From assembly GCA_010909165.1 (NCBI GenBank), contig VJWM01000192.1, positions 248,001 to 312,000 on the forward strand: a DNA stretch of 64,000 nt, read 5' to 3'. Position 1 is the first letter of the stretch, and each line of letters begins with the position of its first letter. The notes beneath the pieces are model-generated. The model saw only the letters and a list, made by a program, of their open reading frames with translations. It was not told the origin of the DNA and searched no databases. The position numbers were made by a program, and so were the translations under genes. Of the stretch, positions 11,059 through 21,851 are shown piece by piece. This DNA is from Anthoceros angustus (taxonomy: Eukaryota; Streptophyta; Anthocerotopsida; Anthocerotales; Anthocerotaceae).

Positions 11059-13744
11059 ATGGGGAATACGGCCGAGAAACCGGAGCCTCCCCCCCCCATG
11101 GTTCTGGTGCCACCTCTCTTCCAGCGACCCCATCTCGCGACGCGTTCCCGGTGAATTTTTCTATGCCTACCTCGGGGGGGAAAGAAAAATGCTCCTTTCA
11201 TGATTCTACGCTCTTATGCCTATTGCTCTGCAGGATGGCCGAGTCCTCTTACGAGGTTCTGTTTAACAAAATAGCAAGGAAGCAGCTCTTCACAGACTAC
11301 TTTGATCTAAAGGATCAGGTGGTGGGGCAAATCTTGCTGCAGCCAGCGGATGACCCTCGGGTTGACATCACCGCAATTGTAACTCCATCATCGTCTCTGC
11401 CCCCTGGCCCCCTTACTTCCCCTTCCCTTGATCCTAACATTCTTTACTCGTGACAACCACACTCGTCTCTCACAGGTACGCACCTCTCATGAACGACCAG
11501 AGGCTAGCGGGGAGTGTACTTTTCGGTGGCAGCGGTATGACCATCTTTCCCGCTATGTGTATCCTTGTAACAGGTTGTTTGTTCAGCTGAGATCGTATCC
11601 TCCTCTTGCAGGGATTCGCTCGACCCCCACACGTTTGCGGACCTCACGGTTTCAAGCACCGAAAAGTATGCCAAGCTTTGAACCTATCTCCCTCCACTGG
11701 CTGTTGCACGCAGTCACCATTCACAACATTCTTCCTATCCTATAAAGATATCACTGTTACTGGAGTTTGCAGGTCCTCCACTGATTCGGTGTGTTGACTC
11801 AGTGCTTTGAAATTGCGAGCATCGTTGTTTTCACCAGAAACTGGCCTGGGTGCTTTTGCATCTGTGCCTATCGTGCGGAGAGACGGGTAAAGTAGCAGCC
11901 AGTTCATGCTTATCCTTCAATGATGCTTCATTGCTGCTTAAGTCCAGCATTATGTATCGTCCATGTGACCTCCCCTAAATGATAAGTTACTGAGTTGCTT
12001 TCTTGTTTCTGTCCGGAAAATTCTCCCCTCCGTTTGCAGGGATCAGGCTGAGGATTATGGTCATGCGGGTTTTAGGTTCTCTTCTGAAAGATTTACAGCA
12101 GGACTAACCGGGTCACCTTACTACCTTCTAGTGCAAGGTCTGCACGCCTCTCCATTGCCCGGGTCATGGCTACTTTTTGTAAGCAGGAAGTCGAGATGTT
12201 ACATGTGCTCGCTCCTCATGTGAGGTACTCGTATGTGCAGGAAAAATGGTCCCAACGACAGTGTGGCTTGCAGGGACACTGGGGCAGTTAACTGCAGGTC
12301 TTCAGTATAAGCCCCTTGGTAGGTAGGCCCTAACTGTGTCTTCACGTCCTGATCAAGTTTTCTAAAGCCGACTGTTGCTGCCATGTCTTTCTAGCTGATT
12401 CGTCGTGTCCTTTATGCACAGTGCTGAAGGATGAAACATTCCCAAATAACTGCAAAAACCTTGAGAATTGGAGCTTTGCACTGGACTATGGCACCGGCAG
12501 GGCAGGCCCTCTGCATCCGTCATTCAATTTTTGCTTAGAGTTTTGCAACAACCATAAGGTCTGGTGTTCTGCCCACACGTTCTTTTCCCCCAACATTGAG
12601 TGATGTGGATTCTCACCTCGTGTCTTCGTGTCACTGAAGCTCAGCTTCTAGCATCCTACTACCATCACTTGACTGTCCAGAGAAGGGTACGATCTTGGTA
12701 CCAGTTGCAACTTCACACACCCTTTGTCAGTTTCAGAATGGGGTATATAAGCAGAGTAGGAGATTTGCCCTCAATGGAAGGATGAAGGATTTGGTTGATC
12801 GAGGAGAGAAATAGGAGTGATAATCCGTCTCCATTGTCCTGCAGGTGAAGAATCCTTTCGAGGCTGATGAAGTTGTGGGAATCACAAACTACGTGGACCT
12901 TGGTTTTGAGCTTGAGCACAGGCAAGTATAGCGATGTCAGCAGTACATGGTCCATTTCATATTTTCACAGATGGCTATTCTCATGTGCAGTTTGGATACC
13001 AAGTCATTCGAGAATCTTAAAGGGAAGTCCCCACTGTCAAGTGCAAACTTAGTGGCATCCTGGCAGGCAAACAAAAACATCATGCTGAAGGTCTTTTGAA
13101 GGCCTTTGATTCTAGTGTGTTTTTTCTTTTTCCTCTTCTCAATCTGGTCTTAAAGTGTAAGGTGTGGAGAACGCTTACACAGTTGGACCTGTGCTATCAC
13201 GTGCTTTTAGGGCAAGCTGGGATCAATGACCTCTGGTGTCGTCCTAGTCTTGAAGTCGTGGTGGCAACCCTCTTTCACATTCGGATTTGCAGGTGGGGGG
13301 TTGTTTGAGGAAAGCTTTGAAGGTTGACCTGGTGGAGATGTGAGAATAAGATGTGCCCATCTGTTGCAGTAACCAGGAACCATTTCACGCAAAAAACTCT
13401 ATATGGTTTTGGCATTCGTATGGAGAACTTCGGGGGTGTAAGGTATTTTCATTATGTGTCTCCATATTTCAAACCATCCCATACATTCTGGGTATGTATT
13501 GTTTCTGGGGCTACCAGACAAGATGGACCAGCTATAATTGCTGTAGTGGGTGCTGACACACTTCACGTTTGGCAGCTACGAGAGGGCGGACCCGAACTAT
13601 GTAATTCTGACGCCAAGCAAAAAGCACATTGCAGAAGGGCTGATGAGGGACACTGGCAAGCGGCCAATTTTGGAGGAAGATGTGCTGTCGGGAATTGTGA
13701 AAGCTGTTTCGCCCGAACTGCAAAGCGGCGACAGGCTGTTGTGA
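11059..13744 (+). CDS. OEP40-like plastid outer-envelope beta-barrel protein
   Basis: Matches, along its full length, a conserved plant protein that I recall as Arabidopsis OEP40, a glucose-permeable solute channel of the chloroplast outer envelope. Exons: 11059-11150, 11234-11378, 11476-11534, 11612-11665, 11803-11886, 12040-12137, 12241-12318, 12422-12558, 12645-12686, 12845-12921, 12991-13090, 13211-13292, 13370-13437 and 13547-13744; about 437 residues. Recognisable blocks are the N-terminal MGNT..KPEPP and LVPPLF, DPHTFADLTVS, TGLGAF, EDYG..GFRF, NWSFALDYGTG, VQRRVKNPFE, VVGITNYVDLGFELE, SWQANKNIMLKGK, SWWQPSFTFGFA, YGFGIRMEN and SYERADPNYVILTP. There are no hydrophobic helices; alternating strands fit a beta-barrel. 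The intron after 12921 has a GC donor. The exon 13/14 junction is uncertain: as drawn it adds about nine residues (WVLTHFTFG) absent from the relative I remember. Family match strong, functional name moderate. Confidence 0.8.
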
Positions 13745-14085
13745 CGCTCCACGGGCTACCAGCAGCAGTAGCATACTGTTCCAGGAGTCTGCGGACAGGA
13801 TGTTGTTCATCTTCAATTCTTACGGTTTCGTGTCATTGGTAATGGCATGGTGTAAGTGCGGTTGAAAATAGTATAGGGTAAAACCCCTGGAGTCACTGAT
13901 CCAAGTGTTTTTTTGTTTAGTGGCAAGTCTTGAGATCTACCTAGTACAACCTCATATATTGTACGTAGGCACAGACCTAGGTCTCCTTAGTATGCACCGC
14001 CGGGGCCGGGCCCGTCTGTTCCGTTCATAAGTACAATGCAGCATGAATCGCATCGCTAGCTACCCATATTACATTGACCTCGTGG
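13745..14085 (+). other. 3' flank of the OEP40-like gene; edge of the genic island
   Basis: About 340 bp of AT-moderate sequence that should contain the 3' UTR and polyadenylation site. No further gene. From here rightwards every recognisable coding remnant is transposon-derived. Confidence 0.5.
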
Positions 14086-14225
14086 GGCGGCGTCTTATAG
14101 ATATACATACATAGGCGGCGTCTTATAGATATACATACATAGGCGGCGTCTTATAGATATACATACATAGGTGGCATCTTCTAGATATACATACATAGGC
14201 GGCGTCTTATAGATATACATACATA
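14086..14225. repeat. 28-bp minisatellite, five tandem copies
   Basis: Exactly five 28-bp units start at 14086, 14114, 14142, 14170 and 14198. The unit begins GGCGGCGTCTTATAG and ends in a TATACATACATA tract. Copies 1, 2, 3 and 5 are identical and copy 4 carries a few substitutions. It directly abuts, on its right, the broken end of the minus-strand methyltransferase remnant. Confidence 0.95.
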
Positions 14226-14535
14226 GACAATCACGATGATATGTCGCCCCATATACATGTTGACAATTGAAATGGCACAAGCAAACGCTCCGAATCCAAG
14301 CTGCTTACTAGGCCATCGTCTCTGACAACTGGAAATTGCTTCCTCTGAAAGCAACTTGGGAAACCTCTTCTGCAGTGCAATGATCCGACTCCATGCAACA
14401 ACCCTTGTCTTCTCATTCACCTCCACACAGCTGTATAGTGAGACCCGAATTCCACACTACAAAGCAGCTTCTAATCCACTGGAAATTCCAAAGCAGAGCT
14501 CCAGCAAATGAATGCCTTTTGAGCTTGCCCGCCAT
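14226..14535 (-). pseudogene. Start of a C5-type DNA methyltransferase domain in a retrotransposon (truncated)
   Basis: Read on the minus strand from about 14,535 down, the sequence gives GIHLLELCFGISSGLEAAL, one stop, then CGIRV, then VNEKTRVVAWSR and LQKRFPKLLSEEAI. This matches motif I (SAM-binding, LFGG..GLEAVL) and the next segment of the methyltransferase in the + strand element at 19.9-20.8 kb. The rest of the domain is missing: the frame runs into the 28-bp minisatellite. It lies downstream of the protease remnant in the same orientation, so the order protease then methyltransferase is the same in both copies. Not functional. Confidence 0.7.
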
Positions 14536-14751
14536 TTAATCACAGTGTCATGAATCCTCCAACCCTGCGCTTTCAACACACGAACCTACCGCATCGCATG
14601 CTCCGGACACACCTTTCCAAGCTGCCAGGGTTTGGTTTCCTTTCGACACTGATTTTCCCTCCTTCTCGCATCCCTAAGATGTTGACTGTTGTTAATCCTT
14701 TAGCATGCCACCCTGCCCTTCCGGCTTCGCGACCTCCGTACAGCTGAGTTC

Positions 14752-15262
14752 CTATATATCCTGCCACATTTCCTCTCTATGCTCACTATGAGTAGAGCAG
14801 GGAGATGCAGTAGCATGAGCCGCCATTCTCCTGCCCGTCCCAGGTTGCCTTCGCATATCTAGGGGTAACCTCGCCACTGTGCTGAAATCGCCATCCTTCC
14901 AACCTAGCCTGTAGAACCCGACGGAGTGCAAGGGATCCACCCCCATTGCGGGTCCATGAGTTGCATTTGCGCCAAGCAAGACATCATACGTCCTTGCATT
15001 CGTGACAAGACACTGAACCTCAACTACACACGAATCTGGTGTTCCTAGCTTCAGTTTGATTTCTACAGGCTCCTTGGTCATTCCCAAAACCTGTTCCTTT
15101 GTTCTTACAGCGGTCGGAATTACAACATCATCTGGGACCAATTTGCTGCCGTACAGCTTGAGCGCCTCCTACACACGAGCTCCTAACATGACTAGATTTG
15201 CATAAGTGTCCATGAGCACTTGCTTCAAAGCGAAATCGTCAAAGGTGATCTCTCGACTTGCG
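14752..15262 (-). pseudogene. Ty3/gypsy retropepsin-like protease remnant
   Basis: An open minus-strand stretch (14752-15141) with upstream sequence to about 15,262. Upstream lies VLMDTYANLVMLGARV, in which the catalytic D-T-G is changed to D-T-Y. Downstream comes CLVTNARTYDVLLGANA with GVDPLH, the second half of the retropepsin fold. The + strand element has the matching CLVTGATNYDILLGQEF block. This belongs to the same minus-strand element as the methyltransferase fragment to its left. Confidence 0.7.
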
Positions 15263-16100
15263 TTGGCTAAGCCACTCCGCCTCATCCTCTACCACCTGGT
15301 TTCAAGTGATCTCCAGGCAAACTAACCATGCCAGCTGCTGCTACATCATCCACGTAAACTTCTTTAGGAATCCACTCTTACATCACCTGATTAAATTGAG
15401 GAGACTTCACTCCCAAATCACGAAGGCTCACGACAGGAATTTCCAAGGCTATGTCTAGCACCATCTCTGTGCTCTGCAACTAGCTAGTTGTGTCCGTGAT
15501 CTCACCTCCACTATACAACTGCCTGAATGACCTCGGCATTCTTGAACATGGTAATATTTGAAGGGGCTGAATATACATCAAGCGGCTTCATAGGCCAATA
15601 TACGCTGAATGGGGTTTGTGATGGGTATCAAATTGGTTCTATGCTACATAGATAGCGGAAAACACTGAAAAATTATGGTGTACAGCTTGTGGATCATAGG
15701 ATCCATGGATGACGATTGGGACAAGAATGGTCTGCACGCCGGCACAATACATGATTCTAAGGGAATGGAGACCCATGCCGTAACAAAGTGCATAGATGCA
15801 GAACGTATGAATCCGTGCGCTGAAGGAATTGCGGCTTATTCATGTATGTCCTCATGTCCTTGCCAACCCAAAAACCATAATGCATGGACTTCCGGAAAAA
15901 GGAATACATCGGCTGAACACCTCGCAATATGCAGGATACCATGGTCTGAGTCGGGTGAGAGGGTTAGGGCGCCGGCATGCCGGCGCCCATTTTCATGCCG
16001 GCGCTCTAACACCATGTGCACATGCTCATTCGAATGTGCAAGGAGAGCAAGGGTCAGGGGGTAAATGCGCTAGCATGCCGGCGCATTCACCCCTGACCCC
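15263..16100. other. Unassigned sequence between two retroelements, with hairpins at its right end
   Basis: Probably includes decayed gag sequence of the minus-strand element, but no motif was secure. Near the right end, 15963-16010 holds an inverted repeat whose core (15967-15988) is a perfect 22-bp palindrome of GGGCGCCG, GCATGC and CGGCGCCC. A second near-perfect hairpin has arms 16051-16070 and 16081-16099. Confidence 0.4.
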
Positions 16101-16967
16101 TGTCAAGCCATGCTGATTAATTAGGCTAGCTAATTAATTAACCTAGGTAATCAGGCCGATTATTAAATAACCAGTCCGAATTAGGCAGGCATGAAACGTA
16201 TGGGTTCGTTTAGGGCTCGGGAGGCGTGAAGGGCAAACATATGATCTTGGATGATGACGAACGTGAGTGGTAGGCGGCTCGGCATTATTACGCAAGATGG
16301 CTGTGAGGTTGCGTGGCGGCATGGCGCCGGTGTGGAGTGAGACCGCGGGCAGCCAGAGCAAGTGTGGCCGAGATAAGTGCATGCGGCTTAGCAAAGTAGT
16401 TGTCGAAGTTCTCAAGTAGCGACTTCTTTGCGGCTTGGACTTTCCGTGTGTAGGCTGGGGACATAAGATATCTTTGTGTGATTTCTCGATGTCAGACAAG
16501 TCGGAGCGTCATGTCGTGTGTGTGGTCTGAGTGTGTCGTGTTGATGCTGGGCTGAGGACTTACTGCAACTCACCGAATCTGGTTTGTTAGGGCGGTGTGT
16601 CTGAAGATCTGCTGGTGTTTCGAGTTGGCTGATCTGGCTGGGCTGCGCCCGTAGGCGTTGTGAAACCGAGATTGCGTCACGGTGGTTCACCGTTCGCGGT
16701 TTTGCCCAAACACTGGTTTTGAGTGAACAAGACACATTAGCGCTCCTTGCGGTAGCGATGTTTCTTTAGTATGGTTTTACTTGACAACGCTTTCTCGAAA
16801 CTTGCGCCATCGACGTGTCTGCGAGTTGTTGTGTGCACAAGATCTACATCCCGATTCATGGGCATCATGGTGTGGACCTAACGTGCTGATTTGTGAGCTA
16901 AGGGAGTGACAGGATACTCACAGGTGAGTGTCTCGGTGGAGGGTGGTACACCTATCTAAGCTTCTGT
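16101..16967 (+). repeat. 5' LTR of the gypsy element
   Basis: It begins TGTCAAGCCATGCTGATTAA. The segment 16101-16775 recurs with many small indels at 24531-25204 and, shortened, at 24024-24345. The right boundary is inferred from a PBS-like sequence at 16968; the part 16776-16967 has no counterpart in the other copies, so the end is uncertain. Confidence 0.65.
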
Positions 16968-16980
16968 TGGTGTTCTAGCA
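16968..16980 (+). other. PBS-like site (degenerate initiator tRNA-Met type)
   Basis: TGGTGTTCTAGCA resembles the common plant LTR-element primer site TGGTATCAGAGC with changes. It lies directly after the inferred 5' LTR and before gag. A very similar TGGTGTTAGAGTAG is at 51277. Confidence 0.4.
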
Positions 16981-17079
16981 AGGAGTCGTGGTCAAGTCGT
17001 GAGCACAAATTTTTGTGTCATGCTCTTCCCTTTCCTAACCTCCACATTAATTACGACTTTGTTACTTTTGCATGGGCTA

Positions 17080-18460
17080 TACATGTCATCGATGGGAGCG
17101 ATGAGGAGCCTATCATTTGAGAAGCGGGGTACCACAGCGACCTTGGGTCTCACAATGAGAGCACGGCGTCAGCATGAGGCTTGGTTCATCCGAGTTAGGG
17201 GCTGGTTGAGGCCACATCGTCATCCTCTACCTCCTGGCCAGAGTACCACGGGCCAGAGTACTGTTGGGGTAGTGTCCGGTCCTGTTGAAGCAGTAGGAGT
17301 GAGTTGGTCACCTCTATCGACCATTGTTCAAATCGTGAGTGGAGCTACCGATTCGAGGAGGAATGCAGAGTCTGATACCATGGAAGGATCTCGAGCAGCT
17401 GTTCACAAGTCCGAGAAGTTTTCTGGTAGACCAGGGACGCAGACTCTTAGGGACTTCAAAAGCATGGCTTCTTAACTAGTCGCGTCGAGTTTAAGCATGG
17501 AGCCGCCTACACTCATCGGTACATGTTTGAGCAATGCACAGGTATCTAGCGGATGAGGCCACGGATCATTTGAGATTCATGCACCGTAAATGTTGGCGAG
17601 TAGAGAAGCCTAACCACACTCTGTGGCTCTGTAGCACATATGATTTGATAGCCGCTGCAGAATGCTCATCAAGCGATTGCGGTGGCACAATTGCGTCCAG
17701 TCCCACCACCATGGTGAACATGACTCCACGGAGATGGCTATCGCTACGGTGGCGTTCGGATATGTTAGATGTGCCCAATCATGACAACCACAGAGAAGAC
17801 TTCTTTGCAATTTTGGATAAGGCCTTCCCAACCAAGACCCACGAGAAAATTGCCGAGCTTGGACCTTTCTTGCAAGAAGGGTGAAAGCATGATGGCCTTT
17901 AGGCGATTACGTAAATTGAGGGATGGCACGGGTATGTTGGTGACGAGGCGGCCTGAAGTTCTTGGTCGCCTTGAAGCCCGACCCCATGTTTCATTATCGA
18001 CTTTACTACGTTGGTTGACAAGTATGGGGACAACTACACCGGATCAGTCTATCGAAGCGGAGAAGAAGGAGTTGGCCTTCTCGGTATGCTTCCATACCAA
18101 GGCTTTCCACCATTACCAAAAATGTTTTCGGGGAAGGGTAGTTCGGTAACGCAGTCACACAAGGGCAAGGAGTCCAAGCCCAGAGGCCACTTGTCACCAC
18201 ACTTTGTAACAGTGTGTTGAACACCTTTGCCTCTTTGCACATGCGGGCAATCACGACTCCTTACGCGCTCATTGCAGAAACCAGTCACGTGGAGGCGGTT
18301 TGTTTTTCAAAGTATCCGGAGCGGCGACCTTGGAAAAGCAGGATAGACTCTAGTGCCGCCACTAAGCCTACCATCACTATTGGGAGCAAGCAGCACGTGC
18401 CTCGGCGGGCGGCCGGAGGAAATCACATCGATGAGCCAAGTCAAGCGCGACAAGGCTAAG
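17080..18460 (+). pseudogene. gag remnant of the gypsy element
   Basis: Broken frames between the PBS-like site and the protease. Gag-like pieces include FSGRPGTQTLRDFKSM near 17,415-17,465 and LDKAFPTKTHEKIAELGPF near 17,810-17,870. No intact zinc knuckle could be read. Assignment rests mainly on position. Confidence 0.5.
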
Positions 18461-19194
18461 CAAGGCTGCTGCTCAAATGATCGCCACAGACGCCATGGTG
18501 CTGACTAGTCAGCACTTTGGCGGCAAGCTTGAATCCTAAGCGCCAATGCTATGGAAAACAGCTCGGGACATCGACGATCTTGGTGAAGATTATGGGCGAT
18601 CATGGAGGCTTATGCAACACACAAGGAGAAGCGGTCAAAATGAACCATTGCATGGCAAAGGTCTAAGCGAGTTGATTCGTCCAGGCGATGTCAGTTACCA
18701 CAAACTGTGGGTCACCTCTTAGAGGCAGCTCACCACACGCCGGAGCTAGAGCGCAATGCCCAGTCTTTCCAGAACTTCCATCGAGTCCAAAGATACCGGT
18801 GAGAGGGTCAAATCATCTACCTAAAGGGGATCAAGAGGAGCAAAGGTGACCGGGTTCCTAGCCGATCACAAGCTAGACACACAAGTCCGAGCAGTGCTCG
18901 ATTGCGACCATGGTGTTAACGCAAGGAGTTGTTGAAGAGGGTGTACACGGCACCCACCCCCTTGGGGATGTAGGAATTGAAGAGGCTAACTTGGACACCA
19001 TCTCTCCCAGTTTGAGGTAATCTTGTTGGGCGATGATTGCAGACCATCATGGTCGGGGCTGGATTCACTTGTTTCCGCAAGGCTGCATACAATTGGCTTG
19101 GGAAAGTCGTGGTCTACCAATCGTCTGACCCACAAATCGCGCAAGGCCACAAAGTAACGTGCTTGTGGACAATCGGGCTAGCCATGTCTTTGGT

Positions 19195-19580
19195 AAATGG
19201 ATTTGCACCAATGTGTTGTTGGACACGGGGAGCACCAGTGATCATAGGGAAGGTTAGGTTGCGGCTAGAAGGGAGTGCGTTGAAGCCTTCCCCATGGAAC
19301 ATTCGCACAGCTTCGGGGGCAGTTGAGCCTGTGAAAGGGGAAACAGTCCAACCAGTCAAGATCACTTTGAAGCCCAACACACAGATGAGGTGAGCTTGGC
19401 AGTGCGTTGTCTAGTCACGGGTGCCACCAATTATGACATCCTGTTGGGACAGGAATTTCTGTTTCCTCCAGGAGTCTCAATTGACAAGCTGACAGCAGGC
19501 CTTTTTAGGCAGTTAGCGAGGGGGTACCTACCTACCTTGGATTTGCATGGGGCTGCAGCAGTGAGGCTACACTGGTGGAA
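19195..19580 (+). pseudogene. Retropepsin-like protease of the gypsy element
   Basis: Aspartic protease that would process Gag-Pol. VLLDTGST is read at 19213-19236 with the catalytic D-T-G intact (19222-19230). After a frame change come IIGKVRLRL and PWNIRTASGAVEPVKGE, and after another CLVTGATNYDILLGQEF with GVSIDKL. At least two frameshifts. It matches the minus-strand protease remnant at 14.75-15.26 kb block by block. Confidence 0.75.
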
Positions 19581-19894
19581 GACAGCACAGGTAGTGCGGA
19601 TCCCTTGGGGATGGGCAGTTCCCTATTACCACCAGTTATCGCGCTCAAGCATGGTTAGGTGAGTGTGGAGAGGATGAGGACATCCTCTCACATGCTCATG
19701 AGGGAGATGTGTTGGGAACCACATCCTCTCGTGTCTCGATATCCACCATTCCGAGCCTCCCATAGCGGAGGAGCATGCGGAAGCTCAAGAAAGCGATTGC
19801 TCGTGTTATGCAAGTGCTGCGAAAACCTTCACAGACCACGGGGAGGGAGCACATGTTTCCCCATTCAGCGATCTGTGATTACTTGGCTACCTTC

Positions 19895-20765
19895 ATCACG
19901 AGGTATCACCTTGGTGGAGCTGTTTGGGGCCTATGTCTTGGTCTTGAGGCGGTCTTGAGGTGTAGCATCACGTCTTGAGTACATCTCGTGATGTTTGTCC
20001 AATTTAGGCATATTGCACACATCGGTGCACTAAGCAGCTTCCCAGAATTTTCCAGCAGCGGTGAGCATGTTTGACACTCTCCCACAGAACATTTAGTACA
20101 TCTAGCAAGCACACGTTCAAGCCCTTGGGCATGTGGATTTGGCGGTGCGGGGATAAGTGCAAGGCCTATCCCAAGCCGGAAAGGAGCGGGTTGCAAGATA
20201 ACCGTTCGAGGCTTATTTAGGGATCGGTGCAAGTACTTCACTCTGGGATCAACATCCTCAAGTGGCTTATCTGGAGAACACACCAGCCCAATTGGATGCT
20301 CGGCCACAATGCTGCAAGACATGGGCGTGATCCCACATCATTGGACCTCCTTCACCATGGATGCACTGTGGGCAGCTATGCTCACAGAATTGGATTGGAC
20401 CAATTTGGTCCTATCTATCACTTGGCTTTACAGCAATGAGAGCCACATCTCCTACAGGATGTCCTGGATGACAATCATACTCCCAAGCCTGTTGCAGCCA
20501 AGGAGCGAGCCCCTTGGTTTCCTACCAACACACCTGGCGAGCCAAGGAGAACTCTGCCCACAGTGGTCAGCTATCCTGGCTCCTATGCTTATAGGAATAA
20601 CGGTCCTGGTATGCTTTTTAATGAAGATACCAAGGTGTGGGAGGAACCTATAGTGGAGGAGAGGGAACGGGTGATGGGTCTCCACACCCACAAAGACCCG
20701 CACCCAAGGCTTCAGGAGGTTTTTGCACTTGGCCGTGCCATGGATGTCATGCTCGACGGGTCACC
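19895..20765 (+). pseudogene. C5 cytosine-DNA methyltransferase domain inside gypsy pol
   Basis: Motifs are read in order through several frameshifts. Motif I: ITLVELFG then, after a shift, GLCLGLEAVLRC (about 19,900-19,965), the SAM-binding loop. Motif IV region: HVDLAV, then a TGC codon followed by QGLSQAGK and SGLQDNRSRL (about 20,130-20,217), matching the PCQ-loop pattern CQGxSxAGxGxGLxDxRS, with a base apparently lost beside the cysteine. Motif VI: YLENTP (20268-20285). Motif IX: EERERVMG (20656-20679). Motif X: LGRAMDV (20728-20748), in place of the usual LGNAV. Spacing of motif I to X is about 280 codons, normal for a catalytic domain. Such an enzyme methylates cytosine C5; this copy cannot be translated intact. 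It sits between protease and RT. The partial minus-strand copy at 14.2-14.5 kb supports vertical descent within the family. Confidence 0.82.
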
Positions 20766-20959
20766 TTTGCTTGGCTTTCGATGCTCACCGGACCTCGAGG
20801 CGGGACCCCTTCTGTTCATAGTACTTTTCTTGTCATCCCGATCGTTCACTTGCCATTCCACGGCTTTTCGCTCGGTCCTATCACCGACGCAATGGGGTGG
20901 AGCACATGTTTCCCAAACTGTTGTTTACCTTGATGGATCTAGGACCGGGGCTCAACCGC

Positions 20960-21844
20960 CAAGACTTCACCTACTATGGAAACTTTTGGTTGGACCATGG
21001 GTCCTCAATTGGATTAGGCGTGTCTGGGCTTTGCTTTTACAATACTCAGTTGTTTTGCTTTCGGCATGAAGGATTTGAAGAGGTGCAATGTCATGACCTT
21101 GATTAAGCTCAACACCACGAGCCTATCTACAGCGCAGAATCTGAGTTGAGCCACCGAATGGAAACCGTGGACGCCAGGAGTTGTATAAGGTGGGCTAATT
21201 AGGCCCTCTAGTTCTCGCATTGCCAGCTTCTTCCACCTAAGAAGGGCGATCGGGCTTTTTAACGAATGTGTGGGGACTATCGTCCCATCAATGCGTAACG
21301 ACTACGGATAGGTATCCTATGCCTACACGGAGGAGTTGTTTCGACGATTGCTCTGTTCTTTTCTACTGGACTCAAGCGGGGCTTCAATCAGTGTGGCGAG
21401 AGGAGGACATTCCCAAGACAGTTTCATGGAGCCCACCAGCTGTGGGAGTGGCTGGTCATGCCTTTTGGGTTCAAGAATGCACCTGACTTTCCAAAGAGTC
21501 ATGGACAAAATCTTGGCAGGGCGCCTCATCTTTTGTGTTACATAGATGATGTATTGGTCCATAGTGTGGACTTTGACACTCATCTGATGCATCTGGAGGA
21601 TTTGTTCCAGAGGCTGCAAAAGGCCCAGCTAACATGTCATCCAGCCAAGTGTGAATTTGCCATGGACACAGTTGCATATCTTGGGCATCGGATTCTGCCA
21701 GATGGCATAACACCACATGCTGCTAAGGTGCAGGCCATCCAACAGATCCAAGCCCCAACTAATGTGCCTGCTCTTAGGGCTTTTTTAGGGTTGTGCAATT
21801 ACTATAGGGTCTATGTTCGGCCTTTAGCATTGCTAAGCCCTTGA
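20960..21844 (+). pseudogene. Reverse transcriptase of the gypsy element
   Basis: RT begins near EGFEEVQC and the MTLIKLNTT-type entry. It has VMPFGFKNAPDF (after a shift), the catalytic YIDD at 21539-21550 within CYIDDVLVHS, then CEFAMDTVAYLGHRI, LPDGITPHAAKV and RAFLGLCNYYR. The thumb/connection region ends at a stop at about 21,842. The last 128 codons are open; earlier parts have frameshifts. Typical Ty3/gypsy polymerase. Confidence 0.88.
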
Positions 21845-21851
21845 ATGATCA

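Noticed and set aside
11762-11786. Small OEP40-like exon starting after TTTGCAG at 11772
   Set aside because: It would need a further 50-bp intron and breaks the frame. Using the acceptor at 11802 restores the frame and the conserved TGLGAF block.
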